Shown here: positions 1 through 11,840 of the stretch, piece by piece
Layout: the number at the start of each line of letters is the position of its first letter
How positions within the stretch are numbered: position 1 is the first letter of the stretch
Assembly (NCBI RefSeq): GCF_010389155.1
Contig: NC_057762.1
Span: 32,486,055 to 32,550,054, forward strand
Source of the DNA: Erigeron canadensis
Taxonomy: Eukaryota > Streptophyta > Magnoliopsida > Asterales > Asteraceae
DNA length: 64,000 bases
Direction: 5' to 3'
Notes under the pieces: generated by a model
What the model saw: only the letters and a program-made list of their open reading frames with translations
Database searches by the model: none
What the model was told of the DNA's origin: nothing
Made by a program: the position numbers and the translations under genes

Positions 1-147
1 AACAACAGCCAAGAAAGAAGAAAGATTAAAAACAATTTACGTTTTAACCCTTTTAGTTTATAAATTATTTAAAATTCCACTTGATTTTCATGGTAACAGC
101 AGTGTCCCTGCAGTCAACTGCAGGGATGATTAGCCCATTTTTTTTTA

Positions 148-768
148 GGGGTGAGCAAAAACCGAACCGGAAAACCAAAAACCGAAAAAAACCGACAAAA
201 CCAATCCGAAAGAACCGAAAATCGAACAAAATCCATTGGTTTGGTTTTTGTTTTCTAAAAATCGAACGGATCGGTTCGATTTTCGGTTTCATATGCCAAA
301 AAACCGATCAAAACCAAACCGAACTGAACTAAATATATTTTAATTTATTTTATTTTTATATCATATTACATTTATATTTAACTTATAATTTATAAATATG
401 TTAATAATTTAATCTTTTTATCTTTTTATTGTAAAAATCTATACAAATTATATATTTTTAATAAAAATGTGCAGTAAAAACAATTCGTTTTATAAAAATT
501 ATATAAATTTTAACACCTAAAAAATATAATTACTTAATAAAAAGCTTCTCTGTATTTGAATTTTTATATCATATTTTTTTCTTAACAATTGAAAGTTAAA
601 TTTATAACATAATATTTAAAAAAAACCGATCCAAACCGAACCAGAAAACCAAGAAACTGAACCGAATAAAAACCAAATCCAATGATTTTGATTTTCTAAA
701 AACCGAATAGATCGAATTTAGTTTCAGTTTTAGGCAAAAACCAAACCAAATCGATCCATACTCACCCT
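148..768. repeat. CCGAACC-rich dispersed repeat with inverted ends
   Basis: The left end reads AGGGGTGAGCAAAAACCGAA near position 147 and the right end reads GATCCATACTCACCCTAG near 768, so the termini form an imperfect inverted pair built on GGGTGAG. Inside lie runs of AACCGA and its complement (150-330, 620-760) around an AT-rich core. No coding capacity is visible. The short ORFs across it are products of the simple composition. It is probably a MITE-like non-autonomous element. No target duplication can be fixed because both flanks are T-rich. Confidence 0.5.
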
Positions 769-882
769 AGTTTTTTTTATTGGGAAATCAATTTCCAGTT
801 TTCGACTTGAAATGATCACTTTCATAAGCAACATAAATCCCCTACTTCCCACCCTTCCTTATCTTCTACGCCCCTTCTAATC

Positions 883-2915
883 TTGACCATCCAATTTCCA
901 CTTCCTCTAATCCAGTGGTTCAGATCATCTCGATCACCAAAACTATACATACAGATATATGCATACATAAAGGAAAAACATAAAAAAAAAATCCCCAAAC
1001 GTGTGTGTTTACTTCTTGTGTATGTGACTCATCATTGCTATTGCTATACCCCATTCATTCATTCTTTCATTGGGGATATATATATTTGGGGACTCCAATA
1101 TCCGTACGTTCCCTGTTTTTTTTTTTTTACCCGCAAATCTTTGATTCTATCTGTATCTATATATATCTGTCTTCGTTGAAATCAAGGTTTGTAATCTTTT
1201 TGTACTTTCTTGAAATCTTAAAATTGATAAAGTTTGAATCTTTTTATGTGGGCATGATGAAATATGATTGGATTGTGATTTATTTTTAGTAATTAGACAT
1301 GGGTTGTGTTTATCTTATTGATGCTTAGTGTTTTTTTTTTATGATTATTATATATTTATTTGTTAATTTGTAATTTTTAGGGATAAAGTTGTGAAATTTG
1401 ACTTGGGTTAAGTTTAATTGATGCAAATATTATTATGGGCTTACTTCAGTTATTGTATTTGATATATAGTTGAGTTTGTTATATAAATATCTTCAGCTAT
1501 GACTATCTACATCTCAGTATCTCACCTCCCATACCTCGCTCATTGCGGAATTAGCTAGTGTTGTTGTTTGTTATATAGTTATTTTGTGGGTTTATGGCGA
1601 TTTTTGATTCGAGTGTTGGAATCTTCAATCAAGAAGGTTGCTTTTTAGCATCATGATGTTCTTTGGGTTGGAATAGAAATATATATATATATATATATAG
1701 CTGTAGTTGTTTATAAAGGTTTGCCTTTGTTTGAGGCTAATCTACTGTGTGGATTGTGGATTTGAGCTTAAGCATTAAAGGTGGTGGGTAGTATATCTGT
1801 ACAGTTTTGGTATCTCTTCTACCTAAAACTCTAAAAGTTAGATGAAGATTTAAGCTTCCTAGTCAGATAGACACTTTGCTTTACGGGATGCTGAGTCAGT
1901 TTGGACGTCTTTTATGTATAGTTAGATACAATGGGTAAAAAGATAAAGTAAGAAGCTGTATGCTGATTGTTAAAAACAAACTAACAAAGTAGTTCGATGA
2001 ACTATTAGGTTTTAATGTGTGTTATACATATTAGAGTATGAATGATGATTACTTATTCTATCGATTCGATCTTAGACATGTATATAGAGTTATAGACACA
2101 CTGGCATATGCACATTCCTTTTGATTATAAACTTTATAGAATTCCCATACTATGATGTCTACACCATGATTCCCTTATTTTTCATATTTATCCTTGTTCA
2201 CACACACACAAACACATTCTTTTAATGTTTTTGGTAGCTACTAGTTAGTCTGTTGATGTTGTACTAGATTACATTGCGTTTTTCTTTCCATATGAACTTT
2301 CAAGTAGTGTGTTTTAACTTTTAACCAAGTTAATCGAAGATTTGAAGAAATAGACTGCTTTATTTGTTTAGTGTTCTTGTTGGTGCACAATAACTATAAC
2401 ATATTTACACCAATGACTGTGAGTTGTGAAGTAAAATTTGGCACTGCAAGCCGTGAAGTAAAATTTGGCGCTGCAAATTGTATCTGTTGCTCAAAATAAA
2501 TCTTCAGTATATTTACACCTTTTCTTTATTATCTACAGGTGGCAAAACATGCGGGTTGGGTAAGAAGATACCAACATGGCCTTTGGTCAAATGGTTTATT
2601 TTTGCCGTGGGAATGGTTTGACCTAAAAGATCTTTTGTCAAATTTTTATCTCTCTCTAAATAATTTGTTTTGTCAAACATGCAGTTATAACCTGTATCAG
2701 TTTATTTTTTAAATAAAATGATTTCTGGGTGGTTTAAGCATTAATTTCTCACTTTGGGCAAATTTTGAGTTTCATCATGATTGCTATTTTGACCCATTTT
2801 CTGTTAAGCTATTTTGTTCAACCCACTCCTTTTTTCTTTTAACGTCTGTCATAACTCGCTAACTTCTTTTTTACATCTTCATAATAGGCTGACTATTGAT
2901 TGAACTTTGTTTCAG
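883..2915 (+). other. 5' leader exon and leader intron of the PHR1-like gene
   Basis: A probable non-coding first exon ends at 1186 (AAG before GTTTGT). A 1.73-kb intron follows, ending at the TTTCAG acceptor at 2911-2915. Its transcription start is not fixed and lies upstream of 1186, perhaps near 900-1000. The intron carries an (AT)n run at 1679-1700 and, from about 2538, sequence of the GTGGCAAAACATGCGGGTTGGG type that recurs in other introns of this window. An intron in the 5' leader is inferred from splice signals and from stop codons upstream of the ATG in exon 2. Confidence 0.5.
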
Positions 2916-3048
2916 TTGCATTTTGATCGACGTTCATTGCCGTAGAGAGATGGTAATAATAGGAGCTTGATTTTGACCAGTGTGAACGCTGGCTTGGCTC
3001 CAAAGGGTCACTTAATTAATTATTTGTTAGAATCGCAAAGCTGTTTTT

Positions 3049-6000
3049 ATGAATGGACAAAATCGGAAATACACCCCTGTATGTCTTCAGCCATCTGGTG
3101 AAAAACAGCTAAGTAATATGAGTGCCTCGGGAGCCATGTCATCACAAAATTCTTCATTAGTCTCTAGGTCTTCAAGTGATACGGTGCCATTCCAAGTCGG
3201 CCAGCCGTCTCATTATGTAAATGCACAACCAGTGCCATTAGTAGGTCAAAGTAATGGTATGTCGTGGGTTACAGAATCTCTTGAGGATCTTCTTGAATTT
3301 CCTGACAGTATCATTGGCGGCAGCTCCCAAATCGAGACTCTTAATGCCATGATTCCATCTGGTGATCTTGGTAGGGGAACTGACTCAAACTGGCAGAACT
3401 GGGAACATTTAATGAATGCTGATGATAATATTGACTCAAACTGGAGTGAGATGTTGGCTGATGTTGATGCGCCAAGCCTAGAACCAAAGGTACTTTTTAG
3501 ACTCTTTGCATAGGAAAAGGAGTGTCATATAACTGCAATACTGAAGCAATAATATTAGGGTTTTACTATATAAAGTTATAGGACTTTGGTCTGATTTCTA
3601 TCTTGGGCAACGCAGTTTGTTTGAATTCAGATTTTAAATAAGATGGAAACCTTCTAAAATGATGATTTTGTAGCTGATGTGTCCTTAACTTTGATCGTGT
3701 TGACTATTTTCGTGGCGTGGCACCTGGAAACTGGTTTAACTTAAAAAATTATTCTAATAAAATTTTTGAGAGCTTGAGCCTTTTGTGAGTGAAAACAATT
3801 ATAATAGCTTTTATCCATGTCCGCCTTGTAATAAGTTTGATATTATAAATTTTACTTAGTCTTTTGATGTCATATATGCAGCAAATGCAAATCACTACTC
3901 GTCCTCCCGTGTCAAGCGTGGAAGCATGTCCAGTCGGTAGCCCATCATCTAATGGAACCTCTATTAAACCTCGCATGCGTTGGACACCAGAGCTGCATGA
4001 ATCCTTTGTTGAAGCAGTCAACCAGCTGGGTGGTAGTGAACGTACGTATTGCTCAGCCTTTATGTATAATGTTGAAAATATTGCTAGTTAGGGGGCGATT
4101 GGATATTAAATAATCAGAATCATAGAATCAAATAATCAGGCGGAATAGAATAGGCTGCAAAAGTTAGTGTTTGCATGTGGTTTTGTTGTTTGAGGTTGTA
4201 ATGATCAGATTTCAGTGTTTGGAAAATTATTATTGATTAAAAAATATACATTCAAAGACCATAAATGACCTTTTTTGTGATAAAGAGGAGAAGCTTTTGT
4301 GAAACGAGAGGAAAAGGTTAGTTGCAGTTAGTATGAGACAATCATTCAAAATGAATTTATGATCCGTACATAATCAGAAGCAGGATCTGTTTAAACATTA
4401 TGAAACTGGTTACCATAACTTCAAAATGAATTTATGATCCGTACATAATCAGAATGCAAATCCCGATACTATATAAATTTCTGCTGACTTTTGTCTTCGG
4501 TGTATAGGAGCTACACCAAAAGGCGTTTTGAAGCTCATGAATGTTGAAGGTTTGACAATATATCATGTGAAAAGCCATCTGCAGGTATATGCCAAAATTA
4601 TATTTGTGACAATCATCTTACCTAGATATGTGGCTTGTGTCTTGAGTCTTGACTTCTATGTTTGTATGAGTTTAGAATTTTTGTGATTGAATATTAAAGA
4701 TTTTGTTAGACCCTTGAAAACTAGTTGCTTTGATTGCCAAAGTCTTCCAAATTCAAAAAATTTTGATATGATAAATTTGTTGGTATGACCATGAAAGTCG
4801 TATTAGGACTTGCTTCGGCATTTCAGATTGATGCTTTTCTGCTATCTTGGTTTCAGAAATATAGAACAGCCAGATATAAGCCAGAGTTATCTGAAGGTAA
4901 TATTCAATTCCTTTAAATGGTGAAAGTATTAATACAATATATATTATACAATAAATATTAAAAAATTAGTATGTGAGGGTTTCTACACCCAAGCGAGGTG
5001 TCTAACAGCCACATACTCACTTTTCTCATATATATATATATATTTATTATAAATATAAATCACTTTGCGTGGAGCTAAAACTAACATTATAGCATGGACT
5101 GTTGTCTTTAAGTTTTTACGCTTATCCAGCAACCACATGCCTTGTAGATCTTTTGCATAAAAATAGAGTCATGATCTTTTATTGGTTAAAGATTTGCCAT
5201 CTTTATGCAACTTCATCATATAAATTGACTAAGTTGGTCTAATGTCTAACTTGTCGATTGAGTACTACTCCTTATAAGATTCTCTGTTGATAGGAAAAGG
5301 CTAAAATTTCCTTGTTATGCTTAATATTCATTATATAGGATCATCAGAGAAGAAGCAGAATATTGATGAGATGGTATCTATGGATATTAAAACCAAGTTA
5401 GTCTCCTCTCCTCTCTCTCTCCTCTGTGTGTGTGTGTGTGTGTGTGTCTGTCTCTGTGTGTGTACAACACATACATGCATATAATCTTCTGCCTTACATT
5501 TGTTGCAAATTTCATTTGCTTACACAAGGTTATCTTGAGTCGACTGTACACATTGAGCTATGTCGCCACGGTCAACAAGTGTCAAATGCTTCTTTTTTTC
5601 ATAGAGGGCTACTTATTCCTGCCACAAGCTGGCAGTGCATGCATTTTAAGGACATAATTTTTAATTTTACTTTCTAATATAGATGTCATAGATCATATTA
5701 GTGATGTTAGCGTGTGTTTTTACTTTTTACACGTAAATAGCCAAAATCTAAATCTTATCTGAATTAAAATGACAGGGCTTTGGGGTTCACTGATGCATTA
5801 AAACTACAGATGGAAGTTCAAAAGCAACTTCATGAACAGCTTGAGGTATGCCAGATTATTATTTATTTTTTTTCACTTAGTTTTTTGATAGGGGATGTTT
5901 AAATGCGCCTTATGAAATTATACCGTGACATTGAAATTGAATAACAGAATAAGATAATCAACTTGGTTTTTTGATAGGGGATGTTTAAATGCGCCTTATG

Positions 6001-6891
6001 AAATTATACCGTGACATTGAATAACAGAATAAGATAATCAACTGTAATAAAACGAGCTGTATAAAATAGAGTGTGGATGTACTTATGCTGGTTGAAGTTG
6101 GAATGATCAGATGATGATGGTGTTTGCCTGTTTGGTACATTTTGGTTATGTATGTAGGAAGTATCTGAAAGCAAAGTAATTATTTCTTTAACTTTAGATA
6201 ATCAGTTCTATTCTTATGTAACTCGGTGTCCGCGACTTCTTTTTTCCACCCATAACCAGTCATATACTCATTAGATGTTGAGTTTTTTTTGTTTAAATTT
6301 CTCGTCTGCTGGATCTGATCTATAGTTAGGGGGCAATACATACCAAAAGGTTCGAAGAAGGATAATGAGTGAAGATCTAAATATTAAGAACCGATTATAT
6401 AGGATTTTGAGTCCTCAATATATATCTTTCCTTTAAGTGTCATTCCAAAATCTCCTTTTCTGATTCTATATCAAGACATCGAAACTAAGAGCATTGTACG
6501 CACAATGTTCTGTCATGCCAAAAATTAACAACAATCAACTAATTGAAGTGCCCATCTTTTCTTTCAGATCCAAAGAAGCTTACAGTTACGAATAGAAGAA
6601 CAAGGTAAATATTTACAAATGATGTTTGAGCAACAAAGGAAGATGGAAAGCGAAAGGTTAAAGCCCGCATCATCTAACCCAGATGAAGAACCTGCCCCTC
6701 TAGCAAAAGCAACTGAAAAACCAAATGATGATCAACACATATCAGACAAAGATGCCAAAAAGTCAACGGAAAACAGCAGCCAAAATTCAAAGTCAACAAC
6801 GCAAATAGAAGAACCGGATGTTAACATATCTAATATCAATAGTGGATGTAGTCCCCGCCCTTCAAAGCGTGCCAGAGCCGACCAGGCATAA
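3049..6891 (+). CDS. PHR1-like: PHR1-like MYB-CC transcription factor
   Basis: Nuclear regulator of phosphate-starvation genes; family members bind P1BS sites and are held back by SPX proteins when phosphate is ample. Coding exons: 3049-3489, 3882-4041, 4508-4584, 4857-4896, 5339-5396, 5776-5845, 6568-6891; all junctions are GT..AG and phases agree, giving 389 aa. The single-repeat MYB domain lies at about 178-233, starting [10 protein letters not shown] and ending with the [11 protein letters not shown] signature. The MYB-CC coiled coil starts near 266 ([14 protein letters not shown]) and runs to about 310 ([16 protein letters not shown]). The N-terminal third is Ser/Gln-rich with acidic Trp-containing stretches, and the C-terminus ends in a basic Arg/Lys cluster, both as in Arabidopsis PHR1. 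Length is close to PHR1 (about 409 aa). No break is seen. Assignment to PHR1 rather than PHL1 would need a tree. Confidence 0.93.
4345..4454. repeat. 35-bp direct repeat in PHR1-like intron 3
   Basis: The same 35-bp stretch, beginning TTCAAAATGAATTTATGATC, occurs at 4345-4379 and 4420-4454, a spacing of 75 bp. It lies in the intron before the second MYB exon. The intron also opens with AT-rich, TE-like sequence from about 4090. Probably a local duplication. Confidence 0.8.
5425..5462. repeat. (TG)n microsatellite
   Basis: A CT-rich run followed by (GT)n with interruptions, immediately after exon 6 of the PHR1-like gene. Two overlapping ORFs here are products of the dinucleotide repeat. Confidence 0.85.
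5880..6043. repeat. 86-bp-period tandem duplication in intron 7 of PHR1-like
   Basis: Copy one is 5880-5963 and copy two 5966-6043, both starting GTTTTTTGATAGGGGATG and ending AAGATAATCAACT. The second lacks six bases near its 3' part. The near-identity indicates a recent event. Confidence 0.85.
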
Positions 6892-7338
6892 CCCATGTTT
6901 TGATTTGTGTGATTACATTTGGAACATGTTTGTCCCTTTTCTCTTCCTGTCCCTGAATATCTTTTTAGGGCTTTTGCATTTGGAGATGGATTTTGGAGGG
7001 TGCAACAAGCAATGTTAGGTTTTTCTTTTGTTCATTTTGTTACTATACAACTAGTAGAAATAATATAAGTCCATAATAAACAAGTTTGTCTTGAAGAATG
7101 TTTTGGATTTTAGCTACTATATTTATTTATTTATTTTTTCGCCCATGAATTGGACATCTGTATTTTGTGTTTGATCCATTCAATCAGCTACCTGCTCAAA
7201 ACTTTTTGGCTAAATAATTTTCTTTTAGAAAAGTTGACTAAATCAAGTCAACGATAAGAAAGACTTCGCCAAAGCTTCCTTAGCAAACTTGTTTTTTTAT
7301 TATCTTCCATGACAATCTTTCATCATAAAAAGACACCT

Positions 7339-7345
7339 TATAAAT
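7339..7345 (+). promoter_or_regulatory. TATA box of the F-box gene
   Basis: TATAAAT lies 35-41 bases before the start codon at 7380. If transcription starts about 30 bases downstream of it, the leader is only about ten bases long. Inferred from position and motif. Confidence 0.5.
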
Positions 7346-7379
7346 ACCTCATCTTCATGATTCTCAAACCACTACAAAA

Positions 7380-8630
7380 ATGGTGAACACTAGAGGCAAA
7401 ATCAGGAAAGCCCAACACACTCGTAAAATCTGCTTCTCGGAGGCTTCTGTGGCGGATAACGATCAAGAAATGACTCGGTCTGGAGCTTTGATCGGTTCCA
7501 ATGATGACCTTATAACTGACATCTTTCGCCGACTCCCTGTTACCTCTATCCTAAGATTCAAATCTGTCTCTAAACGCTTACTGTCACTTTTGAGTCACCG
7601 CCGTTTCACTGTCCCATATGACAACATTTCCATCTCTCCTGGTATTTTTATACGCAATTTGTATATGCCATTTGATGTTGAAAGCCAAAAAACTCCTCCT
7701 TTCCGTCGTCTTGATTTCTATCCTGATCTTAAGGGTATCAGAATTGTGCAATCTTGTAACGGGCTACTCCTTTGCTGTAGTGATCTTGGAAATGAACGTG
7801 CTCGTAAATATTATGTGTTTAATCCCACCACCAAACAATTTGCTATCATCCCATCTGTCCCAGGAGGCAGGGATGTTCGTAGGAGTGTCTGTTTTATGGG
7901 TCTTGCATATCATAGAACAGACTGTGTTCACTACAAAGTTGTTTGTATTCATCGTGCCAAGCCGGAAGTTGTGGTTAACGTTCCGGCTGAGGATCTGTAT
8001 CACATTAAAATCTACTCTTCTGATACAAGAAAATGGAAGATTACAGACCAATCTCTTTATGCACCATATTTTTCGGCTTTCAAATGTGGAGTTTACTGGA
8101 ATGGAGCAATACATTGGGTTCCCTCTTGTCGTAACCCTATGTACTTTAAGCTCGACACAGAACAGCTGCAAAAGTTGTCATTACGGATAAGAATGGCATC
8201 ACTCGGAGACTATCATGACGGACCAATGCCCATTTACTTTGGGGAATCTAGAGGCCATCTTCATTTGGTGGAGAAACCCCATCATGAAAATCGCTTACAG
8301 TTGAATGTGTATGAGATGTTAAATGATCATTCGGGCTGGTTTGTCAAGTACCAAGTGGATCTTGCTGAGCTTCCAGGAACTTATCCGGGTATGGCACATA
8401 GCTACCTACATCCATCAAGCCCTCATTATTATGAATTCGATATCTTGGATGTCGTTAGGGGTGAAAAGGAAGAAGATACGTTCATGGTGGTGAGAGTTCC
8501 CGAGAAGATCATAAGGTACAATATCATGGACAAGAACTTCAAACAAATATTTGATGCTACCAACGTTTTTTATGGAAGAATCAGATCCTCTGAAGCTCAT
8601 CGTTATATAGAAGCCTTAACTTTATTTTAA
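7380..8630 (+). CDS. F-box protein with F-box-associated domain
   Basis: Probable substrate-recognition subunit of an SCF ubiquitin ligase; the F-box binds SKP1/ASK. Intronless, 416 aa. The F-box is at about 40-76 (NDDLITDIFRRLPVTSILRF, then KSVSKRLLSLLSHRRF). The rest matches the plant F-box-associated type: FNPTTKQFAIIP near 150, a short-strand repeat segment YHIKIYSSDTRKWK, then GVYWNGAIHWVP and HLHLVE, as in proteins annotated F-box At5g07610-like. The stretch before the F-box is basic and without a known domain. The frame is open throughout and the start is the first ATG after a well-placed TATA box. The target cannot be told from sequence. This family is large and fast-evolving, so no orthologue is named. 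Confidence 0.92.
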   Translation: MVNTRGKIRKAQHTRKICFSEASVADNDQEMTRSGALIGSNDDLITDIFRRLPVTSILRFKSVSKRLLSLLSHRRFTVPYDNISISPGIFIRNLYMPFDVESQKTPPFRRLDFYPDLKGIRIVQSCNGLLLCCSDLGNERARKYYVFNPTTKQFAIIPSVPGGRDVRRSVCFMGLAYHRTDCVHYKVVCIHRAKPEVVVNVPAEDLYHIKIYSSDTRKWKITDQSLYAPYFSAFKCGVYWNGAIHWVPSCRNPMYFKLDTEQLQKLSLRIRMASLGDYHDGPMPIYFGESRGHLHLVEKPHHENRLQLNVYEMLNDHSGWFVKYQVDLAELPGTYPGMAHSYLHPSSPHYYEFDILDVVRGEKEEDTFMVVRVPEKIIRYNIMDKNFKQIFDATNVFYGRIRSSEAHRYIEALTLF

Positions 8631-9982
8631 CAAAATAAACGCAAACCAAATGCCCGTGTATTACATACTATGCTTATGGGATGTGATTTATACACCAAAA
8701 AAATATCGCCTTATGTTCTGTATGCGTCATCTAGTTTGGTTTATAATTCACCTTTGTACGTACTTATATACGAATAGAAGCCTATACGGAACCAGTCTTT
8801 AAGATTCTGTATCCATACTGTATTCTTAATGTCTGTACTTCCATTAATTTCATATTAGCAAGTTCACATAAAGAAAGTTGTTTCTGGTTTTCGGTTCTTT
8901 GACAATAGCGAATAGTTCCGTTTGCCCTGATATTGCTATGGACCGCAACCACAGTCACTCATGTTACTAGTCTCTAAAATATGTTTCTTCAATTGATAGA
9001 CATCTTTTTGACCCTAAAAACACAGTACATTGATTTTTTTTTTTTAGAAAGACAAAAAATCAATACACTATACAAAAGCATACATAGTTACAATTTGTTT
9101 ACCCAGAACCCACAACTTTTTGGTTTATGGGTTACTTCAAATAACTCTAGGCCCAAGGCCTTTTGGGTACATTGCTTCTTATTAATTTCCAAAAAGGGAT
9201 AAAATAAAAAAAATATATATTTTTACTCAAAATTTTTAATAAGGAGAATCTATTTAGGTTTTGTTTATTAAAAGGATTTTATTTTTTGAAAGGATTATGA
9301 AAACACATGAAAACAAACAACACCTTTATTGAAAATTTTTTAGATTTAAAATCATTTTGATAGACAAAATCTAAACCGGTTACCCTTTTTATGAATTTTG
9401 AGTAAAAAATCACCTTTTTATGAATTTTTCTCTTCCAAAAATGATAGATCCTCCTAAAACATTAGCCTAATTATAATCCTACTCATAAGATAAAACCACA
9501 TGGAAAAATCAAGAAGGTTCATTGCTAAAGACAATGAGTGGATACACATGTCAAAATTTTGTGGTATTAAGAGGATTATTAATCTAATGTTTTAGGAGGA
9601 AAAATCATTTTCCATATCAATACAATATCATCAGTACTAACTGAAAGTCTGGAAGGAAAAGATCAACAAGAAGAAGTTCCTAATAACATTAATTATGAAC
9701 AATCTCATTCTTCCTTTCATAGCTTCAGACATTTATAGGAAGCTAAATAATCAGTGCATTACCCAATATTGTCATCTAGAAAGCAATCTGTTCAACTCAA
9801 CTCAAATAGATTGTCAAATCTAAAATTGATAACTTGTAATTAGATTATTTAAAGGACTTTGCAATCAACATAAAACAATCCAAACATTATGCATGATAAT
9901 TAAGATCAAAAGACCTCTTTATTTATTTAGGTTTTAATAACTGACTCCACACATATCAAAGCTTCAATAAAAGAAAAAGTTT
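8631..9982. other. Intergenic, AT-rich, with an inverted-repeat element
   Basis: No gene seen. At 9437-9465 and 9584-9611 lie inverted arms (shared core CCTCCTAAAACATTAG and its complement) about 120 bp apart, suggesting a MITE of about 175 bp. The segment 9230-9420 is AT-rich with repeated TTTTTATGAATTTT. Confidence 0.5.
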
Positions 9983-10465
9983 TTAAGCCATTTTCATTTT
10001 GCCCTTTTCAGAAGCTTTCTCAATCATTTCATCTATCACTTGGATCTCACTATCAATGAAAGCATGCAAGCCTTCCAAGTCCTCTTGCTTGATCTCACTA
10101 AACTCGTTATCATCAAACAAGCATTTCAGCATCGAATTTTTCAAGTTTTTCTTCTTCTCTTTTTTCAAATGCTTCTTCATTTTAGTCAGATTGTTTTTAA
10201 GAAAACCTATGTGATCAAGCCTAGAATTTGCACCCCATATTATTGACTTATCAAACTTGTCAACCACACGGCGTGCCTCTGAAGCAGAAGGCCAAAGAAC
10301 GGGTGGATCACCTTCTTTCTCATACATCACAAGACAAGCATCAACATCACATAGCGTCTTCACCTCATCCATCTTCTTCAAGAGACTTGCTTTCCTCTTC
10401 TTCAAAGTCACATTCCTTGCACTTGCATCCTCCATAAACTTGTACTTAACCATTGAGCGAGTCAT
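9983..10465 (-). CDS. Type I (M-gamma) MADS-box protein, AGL80-like
   Basis: DNA-binding transcription factor; relatives such as Arabidopsis AGL80 act in the central cell and endosperm. Single exon, 160 aa, as is usual for type I genes. The MADS domain occupies about residues 1-60: MTRSMVKYKFMEDASARNVT, then KKRKASLLKKMDEVKTLCDV, then the YEKEGDPPVLWPS segment, the W-P-S element being typical of the M-gamma group. The C-terminal half is Lys-rich with a helical, coiled-coil-like segment (LKNNLTKMKKHLKKEKKKN) and no K domain. Many type I MADS copies are lineage-specific, so expression and function are uncertain. The antisense ORFs here are shadows. Confidence 0.88.
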   Translation of the reverse strand: MTRSMVKYKFMEDASARNVTLKKRKASLLKKMDEVKTLCDVDACLVMYEKEGDPPVLWPSASEARRVVDKFDKSIIWGANSRLDHIGFLKNNLTKMKKHLKKEKKKNLKNSMLKCLFDDNEFSEIKQEDLEGLHAFIDSEIQVIDEMIEKASEKGKMKMA

Positions 10466-10517
10466 GGTGTTTTGGGAACTAAAGAAACATACACAAATAT
10501 ATATCTACCAAGTATAG

Positions 10518-10525
10518 TATTTATA
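10518..10525 (-). promoter_or_regulatory. TATA box of the MADS gene
   Basis: On the minus strand TATAAATA lies about 55 bases upstream of the ATG, giving a leader of roughly 20-30 bases. Inference from motif and spacing. Confidence 0.45.
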
Positions 10526-11274
10526 TCCACCCTCATACATTGATAAAATTATTACAAATATTAACATGGTCAACGAATTAATAACGCATTTAAGATAAAT
10601 TTATGAAATCCAAGCTTTACCGGATTATAAAATTCTAAAAAATATTTACAAACGCGTCTGAATTAACGCGTTTTTCTAAATTTAGAGAACGTCATTATTA
10701 ACATTGTCATATTCTACATCAATTCAAGCGGAATCAAAGTTTCAATGTTGGGTATAACATCGTGATTTATACATATCAAAAAGGTCTATGACTTAGGCAT
10801 TGTGGTGTTACAAATGGTATCGCATATAGCCTTCCACGGTCCATTTAATTAAGGACACAAAACAGTTAAGTGAATTAAAGAAGTTTGTAATTAACAACCT
10901 GTTTTAGCGAACAGAAAGTGAACACCATGAATTTTTAATATAGGTTGTCGGTGAAAGTTGCATACTATGAATGAGAAGATGAGTATATATGATGGAGTAG
11001 TCTCTTGTGTGAAAGCTTGAATACGGTGATTGAGTTTTCCTTTGTAAAATACTACTTCGTAGGTAGGATCATAACAAGTGATATTAATCATTTAAACTTT
11101 TTTGGCGGCAGAAAAATTTTGAATATAACCCAAAATTAAATACCATAATGGAAGCTTTTGGGGGAGATAATTAAGAAAATTGCATTATGAATGATACCGT
11201 ATAAAGGAGAACTCACTCCCAAAAATCTCAAATAAGGAATTAAACTACCTAAAACACTCATCTCTTTTACATAT
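10526..11274. other. Intergenic, no gene seen
   Basis: AT-rich sequence with only short spurious ORFs. A minus-strand ORF at 10891-11091 has no recognisable domain. Confidence 0.5.
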
Positions 11275-11474
11275 TAATTTAAACATCTCCAACTAATAAA
11301 CCTATAAACAATCTAAAACATAAATCTCTCAATCCTTAAAATAACTACATTACTTCCTTTAACATCAATTACTTTTATATTCACCACCATTGTCACTGCC
11401 ACCATCTGTTGCCGCCACCCGTCATTATCGCCGCTGCCACCATCACTGCTGCATTGTGCGGGTATATAACTCGT
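11275..11474 (+). mobile_element. Decayed non-autonomous Helitron-like relic (GCC/ACC-rich)
   Basis: Runs of CCACCATTGTCACTGCCACC lead to a 3' end GCTGCATTGTGCGGGTATAT followed by CTCG, which resembles the ends GCTGCAACGCGTGGGTACC..CTAG found elsewhere in the window. The 5' part (ATCAATTACTTTTATATTCA) is the complement of segments at 22330-22360 and 26870-26890. The terminal CTAG is degraded to CTCG, so membership is an inference from alignment by eye. Confidence 0.45.
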
Positions 11475-11840
11475 GAGAAATAAAGTGCTAAGTGTTTTTG
11501 AAAAATCATAGAGACTGTATATAGATACAAGATTGTACACCATATTTTTGTACAATTTCAGTTTTCATTTGTTGGACATTGTATATTGACTCCACAGAAG
11601 CAAATAACAAATTTTTTTTTTTTAAATTTTGGCTACTAAATAACATATTTTTTAATTTATTTTGGCTACTATATTTCTTAAATGGTAGTTATTTAATAAA
11701 ATATCTGCGGTTCAAAATAAACAATTCTTTTTTTTCTTTTTATTTTTTATCTTAAGCAATTGGGTACCAAACCACGTATGTATTGTTTGTTGGAGAATTT
11801 ATAATTTCCATATCGATGTATATTTAACTTGAATGTTAGA

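Noticed and set aside
5426..5677. ORFs starting [10 protein letters not shown]
   Set aside because: Translation of a TG microsatellite in an intron.
7618..8190. 190-codon ORF inside the F-box gene and an antisense 135-codon ORF
   Set aside because: Shadow frames of the well-supported F-box reading frame.
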